Below, piece by piece: positions 9,077-17,247 of a DNA stretch of 64,000 bases. Position 1 is the stretch's first letter. Each line of letters starts with the position of its first letter. The translations under genes and the position numbers were made by a program. The DNA is taken from positions 8,198 to 72,197 of the forward strand of contig JAEYFP010000066.1 in the NCBI GenBank assembly GCA_023402845.1, given 5' to 3'. This DNA is from Bacillota bacterium (lineage in GTDB: Bacteria > Bacillota > Clostridia > Lachnospirales > Lachnospiraceae). Under the pieces are notes generated by a model. The model ran no database searches, was not told where the DNA came from, and worked only from the letters and a program-made list of their open reading frames with translations.

Positions 9077-9550
9077 ATGGAGTCATGTAATGTAAAAGTC
9101 GTAGAGGGAAGCCCCTATACGGAGGAAATCAAGCAGCTGATTACAGAATATACGAAGTTTCTGAATAGGGATCTTAACTTTCAGCATTTGCAGGAGGAAT
9201 TGTCGGATCTGAAAATGAAATATACAAAACCAAACGGGGCGCTGTTTGCCGCGGTGGCTGAAAATGGAGAGGTGGCCGGTTGTGTGGCATTCTATCATCA
9301 CAGCACTGTTCGATGCGAAATGAAGCGGCTTTATGTGAAGCCTGAATTTCGCAAGGCAAACATCGGACGGCGGCTGATTGAAGCTATTATTTTGGCTGCA
9401 AGACAGGATGGCTATCAGGAAATGGTGCTCGATACGATCAAGCCGCTCAGGAGTGCCATTCATTTGTATCGGGAGTATGGATTTGAGGAAATTCCGGCCT
9501 ACTATCATAATCCGATGGAGGACGTGGTCTACATGAAGCTGGATGTATAG
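9077..9550 (+). CDS. GNAT-family N-acetyltransferase
   Basis: A 157-residue acetyltransferase of the GNAT superfamily. The acetyl-CoA-binding signature is Arg-Lys-Ala-Asn-Ile-Gly-Arg-Arg-Leu, preceded by the usual beta-strand with Met-Lys-Arg-Leu-Tyr-Val. The final part (Ile-His-Leu-Tyr-Arg-Glu-Tyr-Gly-Phe) is the typical GNAT motif B. I chose the ATG at 9077 because AAGGGTG lies at fair distance upstream. An in-frame ATG at 9047 is possible. It could continue the sugar operon or have its own promoter in the 59-base gap. Substrate unknown. Confidence 0.8.
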   Translation: MESCNVKVVEGSPYTEEIKQLITEYTKFLNRDLNFQHLQEELSDLKMKYTKPNGALFAAVAENGEVAGCVAFYHHSTVRCEMKRLYVKPEFRKANIGRRLIEAIILAARQDGYQEMVLDTIKPLRSAIHLYREYGFEEIPAYYHNPMEDVVYMKLDV

Positions 9551-9618
9551 AATCACTTATCAATAATAAAAGAAATCCGGTATTCGGTAGAGTGGTATCG
9601 GCAAAAAGGAGGAACAGT

Positions 9619-9909
9619 ATGATCAGACATATTGTAATGTGGAAATTCAAAGAGAACACAAAAAAGGAAATGCAGGAATTTTTGGACGGCTTGATGGGAC
9701 TTAAGGGGCAGATCGAAGTGATTCGTCATATGGAGACGGGGGTCAGCGTAAACAGCGATAACAGCTATGATGCCGTGCTTGTCTGCGATTTTGATTCAAC
9801 AGAGGATTTGAAGAGCTACCAAAATGATCCCAGACATTTAAAGGTTGCCGGTTTGTGCAAGGAAATCCGCATATCCAGAGCCGATGTCGACTATGAAATA
9901 GAAGGCTAG
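9619..9909 (+). CDS. Dabb (stress-responsive alpha/beta barrel) domain protein
   Basis: A 96-residue single-domain protein of the Dabb family, recognisable by the start Met-Ile-Arg-His-Ile-Val-Met-Trp-Lys-Phe and by the Asp-Tyr-Glu ending after a Lys-x-Val-Ala-Gly-Leu segment. Members form dimeric ferredoxin-like barrels, and no single biochemical role is established. AAAGGAGG precedes the ATG at 9619, which decides the start over an upstream in-frame codon. Confidence 0.8.
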   Translation: MIRHIVMWKFKENTKKEMQEFLDGLMGLKGQIEVIRHMETGVSVNSDNSYDAVLVCDFDSTEDLKSYQNDPRHLKVAGLCKEIRISRADVDYEIEG

Positions 9910-10019
9910 TATATGACAATTATAATCTGCTAAGTTGACAAATGTCAGGTTGTAAACAGAGAAAGACTGGATTAAAATTTAGATAGCTTCCTGTGCCGTA
10001 TGGCCGGGGGCTGTCTAAT

Positions 10020-10152
10020 TTTTTTGTTATATAGGAAATTCCTTCGGATTTCCTATATAACAAAATATTATGCGCAGCTACGCGCGCGGAACAAAAGCTG
10101 CGCTGTCGGAGTAAATGATCGCGAGAGTGGGCGAAGCACACTTTTGTTCTGT
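10020..10152 (+). repeat. Intergenic repeat family A, long copy
   Basis: A near-perfect hairpin (arms TTTGTTATATAGGAAATTCC and complement, 10022-10065) is followed by a GC-rich tail with alternating CG and then a segment resembling AAGCACACTTTTGTTCT. The same three parts in the same order occur at 19122-19250, and the first two on the minus strand at 1-83. It fills most of the gap between the Dabb gene and the esterase gene, and supplies the sequence upstream of the esterase start. Confidence 0.8.
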
Positions 10153-10198
10153 AGGATGCAAAATGTCAAGGATGTTCTATCATATGGGGGATGGGCGA

Positions 10199-11137
10199 AT
10201 GGGAGAGCGATTCAGGAAACATAAGGTTCTATTTGCAGCGTTGTATGCAGTGCTGCTGTTTGTGCTGTGGCATGGTTTTCAAAAAATAAAAAATACGTCA
10301 GATCTTATGGTCTATACAGAAACGCAGACGGAGGAAAGCGCGGATGCAGACGAAAAGGTGAAATTTACAGGGAATAGCGGGATTGAATTTGACATTGGGA
10401 ATACGGTGGAAAAGAAGCTTTGGACGCAGACGACAATTTATCCTAATAATATTCCGGATACATTTGTTATTGACGTATGTCTGCCGGAGGATTATGACGA
10501 ACGCATTTCCTATCCGGTCGTGTACCTGACAGATTGTTATTGGCGCCGGGAGGATTATAAAAAAATCAGGAACCTGTATCAATCGGGGAAAACAAAAGAA
10601 TTTATTTTAGTAGGGATCGGATATCCCGACGATTATGATTTTGATACAATCAGGTCCCGTGAGTTGATTGATGATCCGGACAGCTTCCTTTCCTTGATTG
10701 TTAACGGGATTATGCCCTATGCGGAAAGCAGTTATAACATTGATGCTGCGGACAGAACGTTCTGCGGAGCTTCCTACGGCGGCTATTTTATGCTATACAG
10801 TCTGTTTCAGAGTGACGGCATTACAGAGGATGTCTTTAAGAATTATATACTTGCCAGCCCGACTTTTCAGAAAAAGAGCTACGGACAGTATCTGGCTGCT
10901 TATGAAGAAGATTACCGAAACCGCGGAAACACTGATCTAAATGCGAATGTCTATATGACTGTAGGCGCAGAAGAGAGTTTTTATTTTGTCGAGTCCTTCG
11001 GTGATTTTATTGAACAGCTTGATAGCCGGGATTACAGCGGACTGAATGTGACCTCCAAAGTTTACGAGGGAAAGGAGCATTACACGGTCTGGGTACCGAC
11101 GCTGCTGGAAGGACTTGAAATGTATCTTTCTAAATAA
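10199..11137 (+). CDS. Membrane-anchored or secreted putative esterase (EstD/Fes-like)
   Basis: A 312-residue alpha/beta hydrolase of the putative esterase family (PF00756 type). A basic N-terminus and one hydrophobic segment (about residues 11-24) make a signal anchor or uncleaved signal peptide, so it probably acts outside the membrane. The nucleophile is in the Gly-Ala-Ser-Tyr-Gly-Gly motif, and a Lys-Glu-His-Tyr motif near the C-terminus supplies the likely catalytic His. Relatives hydrolyse acyl esters or iron-siderophore esters. Several in-frame ATGs lie close together. I prefer 10199, which directly precedes the basic and hydrophobic segments. Codons further upstream fall in repeat sequence. 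Confidence 0.75.
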   Translation: MGERFRKHKVLFAALYAVLLFVLWHGFQKIKNTSDLMVYTETQTEESADADEKVKFTGNSGIEFDIGNTVEKKLWTQTTIYPNNIPDTFVIDVCLPEDYDERISYPVVYLTDCYWRREDYKKIRNLYQSGKTKEFILVGIGYPDDYDFDTIRSRELIDDPDSFLSLIVNGIMPYAESSYNIDAADRTFCGASYGGYFMLYSLFQSDGITEDVFKNYILASPTFQKKSYGQYLAAYEEDYRNRGNTDLNANVYMTVGAEESFYFVESFGDFIEQLDSRDYSGLNVTSKVYEGKEHYTVWVPTLLEGLEMYLSK

Positions 11138-11154
11138 TTATACAGATTTTAACT

Positions 11155-11183
11155 ATACAAAATCGAGATTCTTGTGCTATACT
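11155..11183 (+). promoter_or_regulatory. Candidate promoter of azlCD with extended -10
   Basis: TGC-TATACT at 11175-11183 is an extended -10 element. The -35 position (ATACAA, 17 bases upstream) is poor. The predicted transcript would start just before the hairpin at 11194. Confidence 0.4.
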
Positions 11184-11193
11184 CATAGATAAG

Positions 11194-11225
11194 CGCAAAC
11201 AGGCAGGGGTGACTGTCTGTTTGCG
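11194..11225 (+). promoter_or_regulatory. Thirteen-base-pair hairpin at the 5' end of the azlC leader
   Basis: Arms starting CGCAAACAGGCAG pair with CTGTCTGTTTGCG around a six-base loop. No long T run follows, so it is more likely a 5' stabilising or regulatory hairpin in the azlC leader than a terminator. It could also be a weak terminator of the esterase gene, which ends 56 bases upstream. Confidence 0.5.
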
Positions 11226-11259
11226 TTATATTTACGAAGGAAATTGGAGCAATGATGCA

Positions 11260-11973
11260 ATGAGCAAACGAAGAAAAACGGCGACACAGGCACTTAAAGC
11301 GGCGTTCCCATATACAATCCCGATTTTTGCTGGCTTTTGGTTTTTGGGACTGACCTACGGAATCTATATGCATGCTTCCGGCTTCAGCTTTTTATATCCG
11401 ATGTTTATGAGCGTACTTATTTTTGGCGGTTCTCTGGAATTTGTAGCGGTGAACCTGCTTCTGGGTGCATTCAATCCTCTGCAGGCGTTTACGATGACAT
11501 TGATGATCCAGGCGCGTCATCTGTTTTACGGGATTTCCATGCTGGATAAATTTAAGGATACGGGCTGGAAAAAGCCATACTTGATTTTTGGCATGTGCGA
11601 CGAGAGCTTTTCAATTAATTACACGGCAGAAATACCGGAAAATATCGATCCGGGCTGGTTTATGTTCTGGGTCACGGCGCTTAATCATTTTTATTGGTTT
11701 TTCGGCTCGACTCTCGGCGGGGTACTAGGTCAATTTTTAAAATTCAATACAGATGGTCTGGAATTTGTTATGACTGCGATGTTTACCGTGATTTTTCTCG
11801 AACAGTGGATGAAGGAAAAAAAACATTTTTCGGCGCTGATCGGAATTGGCTGTGCACTGCTTTGCCTGATTCTGTTTGATTCGGAAGATTTCATGATCCC
11901 GACGATGGTTGCAATACTTGGGTTTCTGACGGTCTGCAGGAAGCCGATTGAAAAGGGAGGTGGCGCCGCATGA
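11260..11973 (+). CDS. azlC: AzlC-family branched-chain amino acid exporter, large subunit
   Basis: A 237-residue polytopic membrane protein of the AzlC family. The start matches the family pattern (Ala-Phe-Pro-x-x-Ile-Pro then Gly-Leu-x-Tyr-Gly), and a conserved Gln-Ala-Arg-His-Leu-Phe-Tyr-Gly motif sits mid-protein. With AzlD it forms a two-component exporter of branched-chain amino acids and analogues. The ATG at 11260 is chosen because GGAG lies upstream and the family consensus starts here. The stop overlaps the azlD start by four bases. Confidence 0.88.
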   Translation: MSKRRKTATQALKAAFPYTIPIFAGFWFLGLTYGIYMHASGFSFLYPMFMSVLIFGGSLEFVAVNLLLGAFNPLQAFTMTLMIQARHLFYGISMLDKFKDTGWKKPYLIFGMCDESFSINYTAEIPENIDPGWFMFWVTALNHFYWFFGSTLGGVLGQFLKFNTDGLEFVMTAMFTVIFLEQWMKEKKHFSALIGIGCALLCLILFDSEDFMIPTMVAILGFLTVCRKPIEKGGGAA

Positions 11974-12305
11974 CGACGATGACATTGACACAGCAGATCA
12001 TAACTATCGCAGTCTGTATTTTAGGGACGATGCTGACGCGGTTTCTCCCATTTTTCATCTTTTCAGGGAAAAAACCGGCGCCCTCCTATGTGCAGTATCT
12101 CGGGAAGGCGCTGCCGTCTGCAATTTTTGGTATGCTGATTATTTATTGCTTAAAGGATGTCAGTGTGTTTACGGGTACGCGTGCCGTTCCTGAACTGATT
12201 TCGATCGCAGTTGTTGTGGGGCTGCACCTTTGGAGAAGACAGATGCTTTTGTCCATTGCAGGCGGAACGGTATGCTATATGCTGCTGATACAATTTTTGT
12301 TCTAA
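11970..12305 (+). CDS. azlD: AzlD-family exporter small subunit
   Basis: A 111-residue membrane protein with about four transmembrane segments. The motif Thr-Arg-Phe-Leu-Pro-Phe near residue 25 is characteristic of AzlD. It is translationally coupled to azlC through an ATGA overlap and supplies the small subunit of the exporter. Confidence 0.87.
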   Translation: MTTMTLTQQIITIAVCILGTMLTRFLPFFIFSGKKPAPSYVQYLGKALPSAIFGMLIIYCLKDVSVFTGTRAVPELISIAVVVGLHLWRRQMLLSIAGGTVCYMLLIQFLF

Positions 12306-12329
12306 ATTGAAATAGGAAAGGGGTACCTG

Positions 12330-13058
12330 ATGAAAAATGCAATCGAAATAAAAGGACTGGGTAAAAACTATCGGGATTTTTCGCTGAAGGATATCAGTTT
12401 CAGTTTGCCGGAGGGAAGCATTCTGGGGCTTGTCGGGGAAAACGGTGCAGGAAAAAGCACGACGATCAATCTGATCATGAATGCAATTTCCCGTGACAGC
12501 GGTACGGTTACTGTGCTTGGAACAGATAATCAATCGAAGGACTTTTTGCAGGTGAAGGAGGATATTGGCGTTGTACTGGATGAGGCCTATTTTCCGGCGG
12601 TCATTTCTGCCGCAAACGTCAACTCGATCATGAAATATACCTATCGAAACTGGAATGAGCAGGAATACTTTTTATATCTGAAAAAATTTGATCTGCCGCA
12701 AAAGAAGATGTTTAAGGACTATTCCAGAGGAATGAAAATGAAGCTGGCGATTGCTGTGGCCTTATCACACGGTTCGCGGCTTTTGGTGTTGGATGAGGCA
12801 ACAAGCGGACTGGACCCAATTGTTCGGGAAGAGATACTGGATATTTTCAAGGAGTTTTCCGCAAATGCGGAACACTCTATTCTGCTGTCCTCCCACATCG
12901 TCAGCGACCTGGAGAAGCTCTGTGACTATATCGCATTTATCCACAAGGGAAAGCTGCTGTTCTGTGAGAAAAAGGAAAAGCTGCTCGAGGATTATGCGCT
13001 GTCGGAGCATACGACGCTCGAGGATATTATTCTGTTTATGGCAAGGAAAGGAGAATAG
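12330..13058 (+). CDS. ABC transporter ATP-binding protein (YtrB/EcsA-like)
   Basis: A 242-residue ATPase. Walker A is GENGAGKST at 36-44. The signature motif appears as Tyr-Ser-Arg-Gly-Met-Lys, and Walker B is Leu-Leu-Val-Leu-Asp-Glu, followed by Ala-Thr-Ser-Gly-Leu-Asp-Pro and a switch His in Leu-Ser-Ser-His-Ile. It pairs with the membrane protein gene that starts 2 bases after its stop. Such two-gene systems are exporters of peptides, antibiotics or unknown substrates, usually controlled by a GntR regulator. No such regulator is encoded alongside. AAAGGGG precedes the start. Confidence 0.88.
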   Translation: MKNAIEIKGLGKNYRDFSLKDISFSLPEGSILGLVGENGAGKSTTINLIMNAISRDSGTVTVLGTDNQSKDFLQVKEDIGVVLDEAYFPAVISAANVNSIMKYTYRNWNEQEYFLYLKKFDLPQKKMFKDYSRGMKMKLAIAVALSHGSRLLVLDEATSGLDPIVREEILDIFKEFSANAEHSILLSSHIVSDLEKLCDYIAFIHKGKLLFCEKKEKLLEDYALSEHTTLEDIILFMARKGE

Positions 13059-13059
13059 C

Positions 13060-13686
13060 ATGAAGGCGTTATTAATTAAGGACTTCTATATGTTGATTAA
13101 GCAGATGAAGACTTTTATCATCCTCATTCTGGTCTTTGCGATTATGCCCGGCACCTCTGTGACGGCATTTGCAATCGTCTACTCCGCAATGATTCCTATG
13201 ACGGCAATTGCTTATGACGAGGGATGCAAATGGAACCGGTTTGCAGCGATGATGCCCTATTCCGTAAAAATTCTTGTATTTGAAAAATATTTATTCGGCT
13301 ATATCATGGTCGTTCTTGCGGCGATTCTTTCCGCGCTGTCGGAGTTGATTTCGGGTCTTGTGACAGGAGAAGGATTCAGCGTCGAAAAGCTCACGGTCAT
13401 CATGGCGGTTGTTTGTGTTGCCTTGATCATGCAGGCTTTGAATCTTCCGTTTATTTATAAGCTTGGTGTGGAAAAGGGCCGTTTTGTATATCTGGCATTT
13501 TTTGTTCTTGTATTCGCTGTTCTGGGATTGTTCGAAATAAATACGGTGCCTGTGATCGGTATGCTGCCGAATATTCAAATCAGCATTCTGCTTTTGGGAC
13601 TGCTTCTTTTGGCTGTGACAATTATTTGTAATGTGGGCTCCGTTTTGTTGTCCGCACGGTTTTATGAAAAGAAAAACTACCAATAA
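13060..13686 (+). CDS. ABC-2-type membrane permease partner
   Basis: A 208-residue integral membrane protein with about six hydrophobic helices. It resembles the ABC2_membrane_5 family (Lys-Ala-Leu-Leu-Ile-Lys-Asp-Phe-Tyr start, Tyr-Asp-Glu-x-x-Lys-Trp-Asn-Arg-Phe motif in the first loop). The ATG at 13060 directly follows the stop of the ATPase gene and has AAAGGAG upstream. A longer reading of this frame into the ATPase gene is rejected because it is polar and Cys/Arg-rich. Confidence 0.82.
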   Translation: MKALLIKDFYMLIKQMKTFIILILVFAIMPGTSVTAFAIVYSAMIPMTAIAYDEGCKWNRFAAMMPYSVKILVFEKYLFGYIMVVLAAILSALSELISGLVTGEGFSVEKLTVIMAVVCVALIMQALNLPFIYKLGVEKGRFVYLAFFVLVFAVLGLFEINTVPVIGMLPNIQISILLLGLLLLAVTIICNVGSVLLSARFYEKKNYQ

Positions 13687-13710
13687 TACAGTTGCGGGAG
13701 GAAAGTGCTT

Positions 13711-14331
13711 TTGAATGCAGTGACAATCGTTTTATTGGCGGTCGGCCTTGCGATGGACGCATTTGCGGTAGCTGTCTGCAAAGGGCTTGCCATGCAGAAG
13801 ATTACGGTGAGAAAATGTCTGGTCGTCGGCGCATGGTTTGGTATTTTTCAGGCGCTGATGCCATTTACCGGCTATCTGCTGGGTACCCGGTTTGAACGGC
13901 TTATCGTGACCGCAGCACCCTGGGCGGCGTTTGGACTGCTCGGATTCATCGGAGCAATGATGATTTGGGAGGCTCTGAGTGAAAAAGAGGAATGCGGTTG
14001 TGAGTGCGGCTCCCTGCAGAATGAGAGCGATATTCTTTCCATAAAAGAAATGTTTATGCTGGCCGTAGCAACGAGTATCGATGCGATGGCGGTAGGGGTG
14101 ACGTTTGCGTGTGTACCGGTTACCATCGTGCGTGAGGGTGCCCGTCTGACCAATACGCTGCTGGCCTGCGGGACGATCGGTGTGATCACGTGTCTGCTCT
14201 CGATCCTCGGCGTGAAGATTGGAAATGTGTTTGGTACAAAATATCAAAAGCGCGCAGTGCTTTCGGGCGGAATTCTGCTTGTGCTGCTTGGAATTAAAAC
14301 ATTGTTCGAGAGTATTCCCGGTTTTTTTTAA
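13711..14331 (+). CDS. mntP: Manganese efflux pump MntP
   Basis: A 206-residue six-helix membrane protein of the MntP (YebN) family, which exports Mn2+ and protects against manganese toxicity. It has two symmetrical halves, each with a conserved Asp-Ala motif: Met-Asp-Ala-Phe-Ala-Val in helix 1 and Ile-Asp-Ala-Met-Ala-Val in helix 4. A Cys-rich Glu/Cys loop lies between the halves. The start is probably TTG at 13711: GGAGG is 9 bases upstream, and the protein then aligns with the family start. A GTG at 13705 is too close to that site. Confidence 0.85.
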   Translation: MNAVTIVLLAVGLAMDAFAVAVCKGLAMQKITVRKCLVVGAWFGIFQALMPFTGYLLGTRFERLIVTAAPWAAFGLLGFIGAMMIWEALSEKEECGCECGSLQNESDILSIKEMFMLAVATSIDAMAVGVTFACVPVTIVREGARLTNTLLACGTIGVITCLLSILGVKIGNVFGTKYQKRAVLSGGILLVLLGIKTLFESIPGFF

Positions 14332-14354
14332 GGCTGTGAAAGGAGGATAAACAT

Positions 14355-15221
14355 ATGCATGAGATTATGGCGAAGGGAATCCTGTCGGCACAAAACGGAA
14401 TGAATGTTTATCGCGGCTGTCAGCATGGCTGTATTTATTGCGATGCAAGAAGCACCTGCTATCAGATGCGGCATGCTTTCGAGGATATCGAGGTTAAGAA
14501 AAATGCGCCCGAGCTGTTAGAGGATGCGCTTAGACGGAAAAGAAAAAAATGTATGATTTCCACCGGTGCAATGACAGACCCATATATTCCGCTGGAAACA
14601 GAGCTTTGTATAACAAGGAAATGCCTGGAAATTATTGACCGTTATGGATTTGGCGTGGCAATTCAGACAAAATCAAATCGAATTATGCGGGATATAGACC
14701 TGCTCAAAAGTATTCATCAGAAATCCAAATGTGTTGTAGAAATGACATTGACGACTTACTCAGAGGAGCTGTGTAAAATCGTGGAACCGCATGTCTGCAC
14801 GACGAAGGAACGGTTTGAGGTACTGAAGGCTATGCAGGCAGAGGGCATTCCTACTGTTGTGTGGCTGAGTCCGATCTTACCTTATATTAATGATACGATG
14901 GAAAACATAGAAGGAATTCTGGATTATTGTGTCAAAGCAGGTGTCAAGGCGATCCTCTGCTTTGGAATCGGACTGACACTGCGGGAAGGGGACAGGGAAT
15001 ATTATTACACAATGCTGGACAGGCACTTTCCGGGGCTGAAGGAGCGGTATATCCAAAACTACGGAAATGCTTATGAACTGAATTGCCCGGACAGTGAAGT
15101 ACTGATGCGGCGCGTAAGGGATACCTGCAGGGAGCATGGAATTATGCTCGGTGTAGAGAATGTCTTTTCTTATCTGCATACATACGAGGGAAAAGGCTAT
15201 GAACAGATGTCCTTGTTTTGA
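14355..15221 (+). CDS. Radical SAM protein, SPL-related family
   Basis: A 288-residue radical SAM enzyme. The cluster-binding motif Cys-Gln-His-Gly-Cys-Ile-Tyr-Cys is at about residues 22-29, preceded by Gly-Met-Asn-Val-Tyr-Arg-Gly. The sequence resembles the spore-photoproduct-lyase-like and Rv2578c-like group, which holds enzymes with mostly unknown substrates. The protein is short and has no extra Cys-rich SPASM domain. AAAGGAGG precedes the start. It is followed at once by a convergent gene. Confidence 0.8.
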   Translation: MHEIMAKGILSAQNGMNVYRGCQHGCIYCDARSTCYQMRHAFEDIEVKKNAPELLEDALRRKRKKCMISTGAMTDPYIPLETELCITRKCLEIIDRYGFGVAIQTKSNRIMRDIDLLKSIHQKSKCVVEMTLTTYSEELCKIVEPHVCTTKERFEVLKAMQAEGIPTVVWLSPILPYINDTMENIEGILDYCVKAGVKAILCFGIGLTLREGDREYYYTMLDRHFPGLKERYIQNYGNAYELNCPDSEVLMRRVRDTCREHGIMLGVENVFSYLHTYEGKGYEQMSLF

Positions 15222-15246
15222 TTTTAATTAAAATTGAGCAGACTCT

Positions 15247-15969
15247 TTAAATCCACCCGCCGTCTAATTGGATGATCTGGCCGGTAAGGTAAGTATTTCC
15301 CGTGCAGAGCTGCAGGACAAGTGCAGCGGCTTCCTCGGGCCTTCCCATACGGTCTGCCGGTATTTCGGAAACAATTTGGGAGAGATCCTCCTCTGAAAAA
15401 TTGCGGTTCATATCGGTATCCATCATGCCGCAGGCGATTGCATTGACCTGAATTCCGCTTGGTGCCAGTTCCTTGGCGAGCGCGCGTGTGAAAGCATTCA
15501 GTCCGCCTTTGGAGGCGGAGTAGGCAACTTCCATGGAAGCACCGCAGCTTCCCCATACGGAAGAAATATTGATGATTTTTCCTGATTTTTTCTGAAGCAT
15601 AAGTGGAATTGCGAGTTTTGAGCAGTAAAAGGCGGCATTTAAGTTTGTACCGATAACGGAATCCCAGCTTTCCGGAGGCATTTCGGAAAGCAGCCCGACA
15701 TAGGAAATCCCCGCATTGTTCACAAGAACATCAAGCTCCGTGATTTCTTTAAACAGCAGTATGACAGCTTCATAATCGGAAAGATCGCCGATAAAAGTCT
15801 GACAGGAAATCCTGCAGTCTTTTTTTAATTCCTCCGCAAGTATGGTCAGCTCTGTTTCGGAATGTCTGCAGGCGAGTATCAAATCATAGCCCTGTGCGGC
15901 AAATACCTTTGCGATGGCTTTTCCGATACCGCGTGATGCACCGGTGACAAGGGCAGTTCGTTTTTTCAT
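15247..15969 (-). CDS. SDR-family oxidoreductase (FabG-like)
   Basis: A 240-residue short-chain dehydrogenase/reductase. The NAD(P) motif TGASRGIG lies near residue 10, Asn-Asn-Ala-Gly mid-protein, and the catalytic Ser-x12-Tyr-x-x-x-Lys as Tyr-Ser-Ala-Ser-Lys. The length and the Gly-Gly-Leu-Asn-Ala-Phe-Thr-Arg-Ala-Leu-Ala stretch fit 3-oxoacyl-ACP reductases, but isolated FabG-like genes act on many substrates. The ATG at 15969 follows GGAGGAATTAAC. A monocistronic gene convergent with the radical SAM gene and divergent from trxB. Confidence 0.85.
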   Translation of the reverse strand: MKKRTALVTGASRGIGKAIAKVFAAQGYDLILACRHSETELTILAEELKKDCRISCQTFIGDLSDYEAVILLFKEITELDVLVNNAGISYVGLLSEMPPESWDSVIGTNLNAAFYCSKLAIPLMLQKKSGKIINISSVWGSCGASMEVAYSASKGGLNAFTRALAKELAPSGIQVNAIACGMMDTDMNRNFSEEDLSQIVSEIPADRMGRPEEAAALVLQLCTGNTYLTGQIIQLDGGWI

Positions 15970-16085
15970 GTTAATTCCTCCGCAATGATAAAAAATCAAT
16001 CAATTACAACTGTCAATCATAAAAGAGTACGAGCTTAGTATACTATTATATATAGAAGAAATGCAATACAAAGCAGGGGAAGCAA

Positions 16086-16114
16086 TTGAAATAACAGAAA
16101 ATTAATGGTAAACT
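16086..16114 (+). promoter_or_regulatory. Promoter of trxB
   Basis: TTGAAA and TAAACT with a 17-base spacer, 73 bases before the trxB start. The intergenic region 15970-16186 between the divergent genes holds nothing else recognised. A candidate opposite promoter (TTGACA with a weak TTTTAT) lies near 16000-16020 for the SDR gene. Confidence 0.45.
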
Positions 16115-16186
16115 GAATTCGTATCCGCTGTTTGAGGGAAAATGGGAGATAGTATTTAAAACGGAGAAAACAGGAGGAAAAGAAAA

Positions 16187-17107
16187 ATGGGAGAATTATA
16201 TGATGTAATCATTGTAGGTTCCGGCCCTGCGGGAATGACGGCAGCAATCTATTCCAAAAGAGCGGAATTGAAGACATTGCTGATAGAGAAAAATTATATG
16301 GGCGGGGGACAGGTACTGAACACGTATGAAGTGGATAATTTTCCGGGCTTTCCGGGAATCAATGGCTTTGACCTGGGGATGAAATTTTCGGAGCATGTAG
16401 ATAAAATGGGAGTGGAACGGCTGGAAACGGAAGTTCTGGGGATGGATCTTTCGGGGGCTGTCAAGATAATCGAGACGGAGAAGGGCACCTTTGAAACGAA
16501 GACAGTCATTCTGACGAGCGGCAATTCCCCGCGCAAGCTTGCCGTGCCGGGTGAGGAACAGTTTGCGGGGATGGGTGTTTCCTACTGTGCGACATGTGAC
16601 GGTGCATTTTTTAAAAACAAGGTAACGGTCGTGGCCGGCGGAGGAGACGTGGCCGTGGAGGATGCAATATTTTTGGCACGCGGTTGTACGAAGGTCTATT
16701 TGATACATCGCCGGAATGAGCTCAGAGCGGCAAGGATTTTACAGAAGTCTCTATTTGAGACCCCTAATATTGAAGTAATCTGGGACAGTGTGGTGACGGA
16801 AATCCGGGGCGGCAATAAGGTGGAGGAAATCGTCATCAAGAATGTGAAGGATCAAACCGAGCGTATAATTAAGACAGACGGAATTTTTGTTGCTGTTGGC
16901 AATGAACCGAATGCTTCCTATATTGATATGGTAGAAACAGACAGGGGCGGTTATGTGACCGCGGCAGAGGATTGCAAGACAAGCGTGCCGGGTGTATTTG
17001 CAGCAGGTGATATCAGAAGTAAGCGCCTGCGCCAGATTACAACGGCTGTGGGCGACGGCGCAAATGCTGTCATGTCGGTACAGGATTATTTAATCGATAT
17101 GGTATAA
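16187..17107 (+). CDS. trxB: Thioredoxin reductase
   Basis: A 306-residue flavoprotein that uses NADPH to reduce thioredoxin in the cytoplasm. It has an N-terminal FAD motif Gly-Ser-Gly-Pro-Ala-Gly at 11-16, the redox pair Cys134-Ala-Thr-Cys137-Asp, and a second dinucleotide motif Gly-Gly-Gly-Asp-Val-Ala. The C-terminal FAD motif Gly-Val-Phe-Ala-Ala-Gly-Asp closes the fold. Length and motif spacing are typical. Close upstream AGGAGG. No thioredoxin gene is adjacent. Confidence 0.93.
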   Translation: MGELYDVIIVGSGPAGMTAAIYSKRAELKTLLIEKNYMGGGQVLNTYEVDNFPGFPGINGFDLGMKFSEHVDKMGVERLETEVLGMDLSGAVKIIETEKGTFETKTVILTSGNSPRKLAVPGEEQFAGMGVSYCATCDGAFFKNKVTVVAGGGDVAVEDAIFLARGCTKVYLIHRRNELRAARILQKSLFETPNIEVIWDSVVTEIRGGNKVEEIVIKNVKDQTERIIKTDGIFVAVGNEPNASYIDMVETDRGGYVTAAEDCKTSVPGVFAAGDIRSKRLRQITTAVGDGANAVMSVQDYLIDMV

Positions 17108-17148
17108 ATTTACAAACGGTTCTACCTGTTATTTTCCCATATATTTGG

Positions 17149-17177
17149 TTGACAAACATAGGTCAGTATGCTATATT
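17149..17177 (+). promoter_or_regulatory. Promoter of the NlpC/P60 gene
   Basis: TTGACA and TATATT with a 17-base spacer, about 70 bases before the ATG at 17248. This is one of the best promoter matches in the window. Confidence 0.6.
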
Positions 17178-17247
17178 TTATTACAGATGTAACAAATTTG
17201 TAATAAATGCAGTTGCGTTCAGGGTATAAATATTTGGAGGTCAATTA

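Noticed and set aside
12751..13059. N-terminal extension of the ABC permease into the ATPase gene
   Set aside because: The extension reads the ATPase gene in a wrong frame and gives a Cys/Arg/Trp-rich nonsense peptide. The start at 13060 has AAAGGAG.
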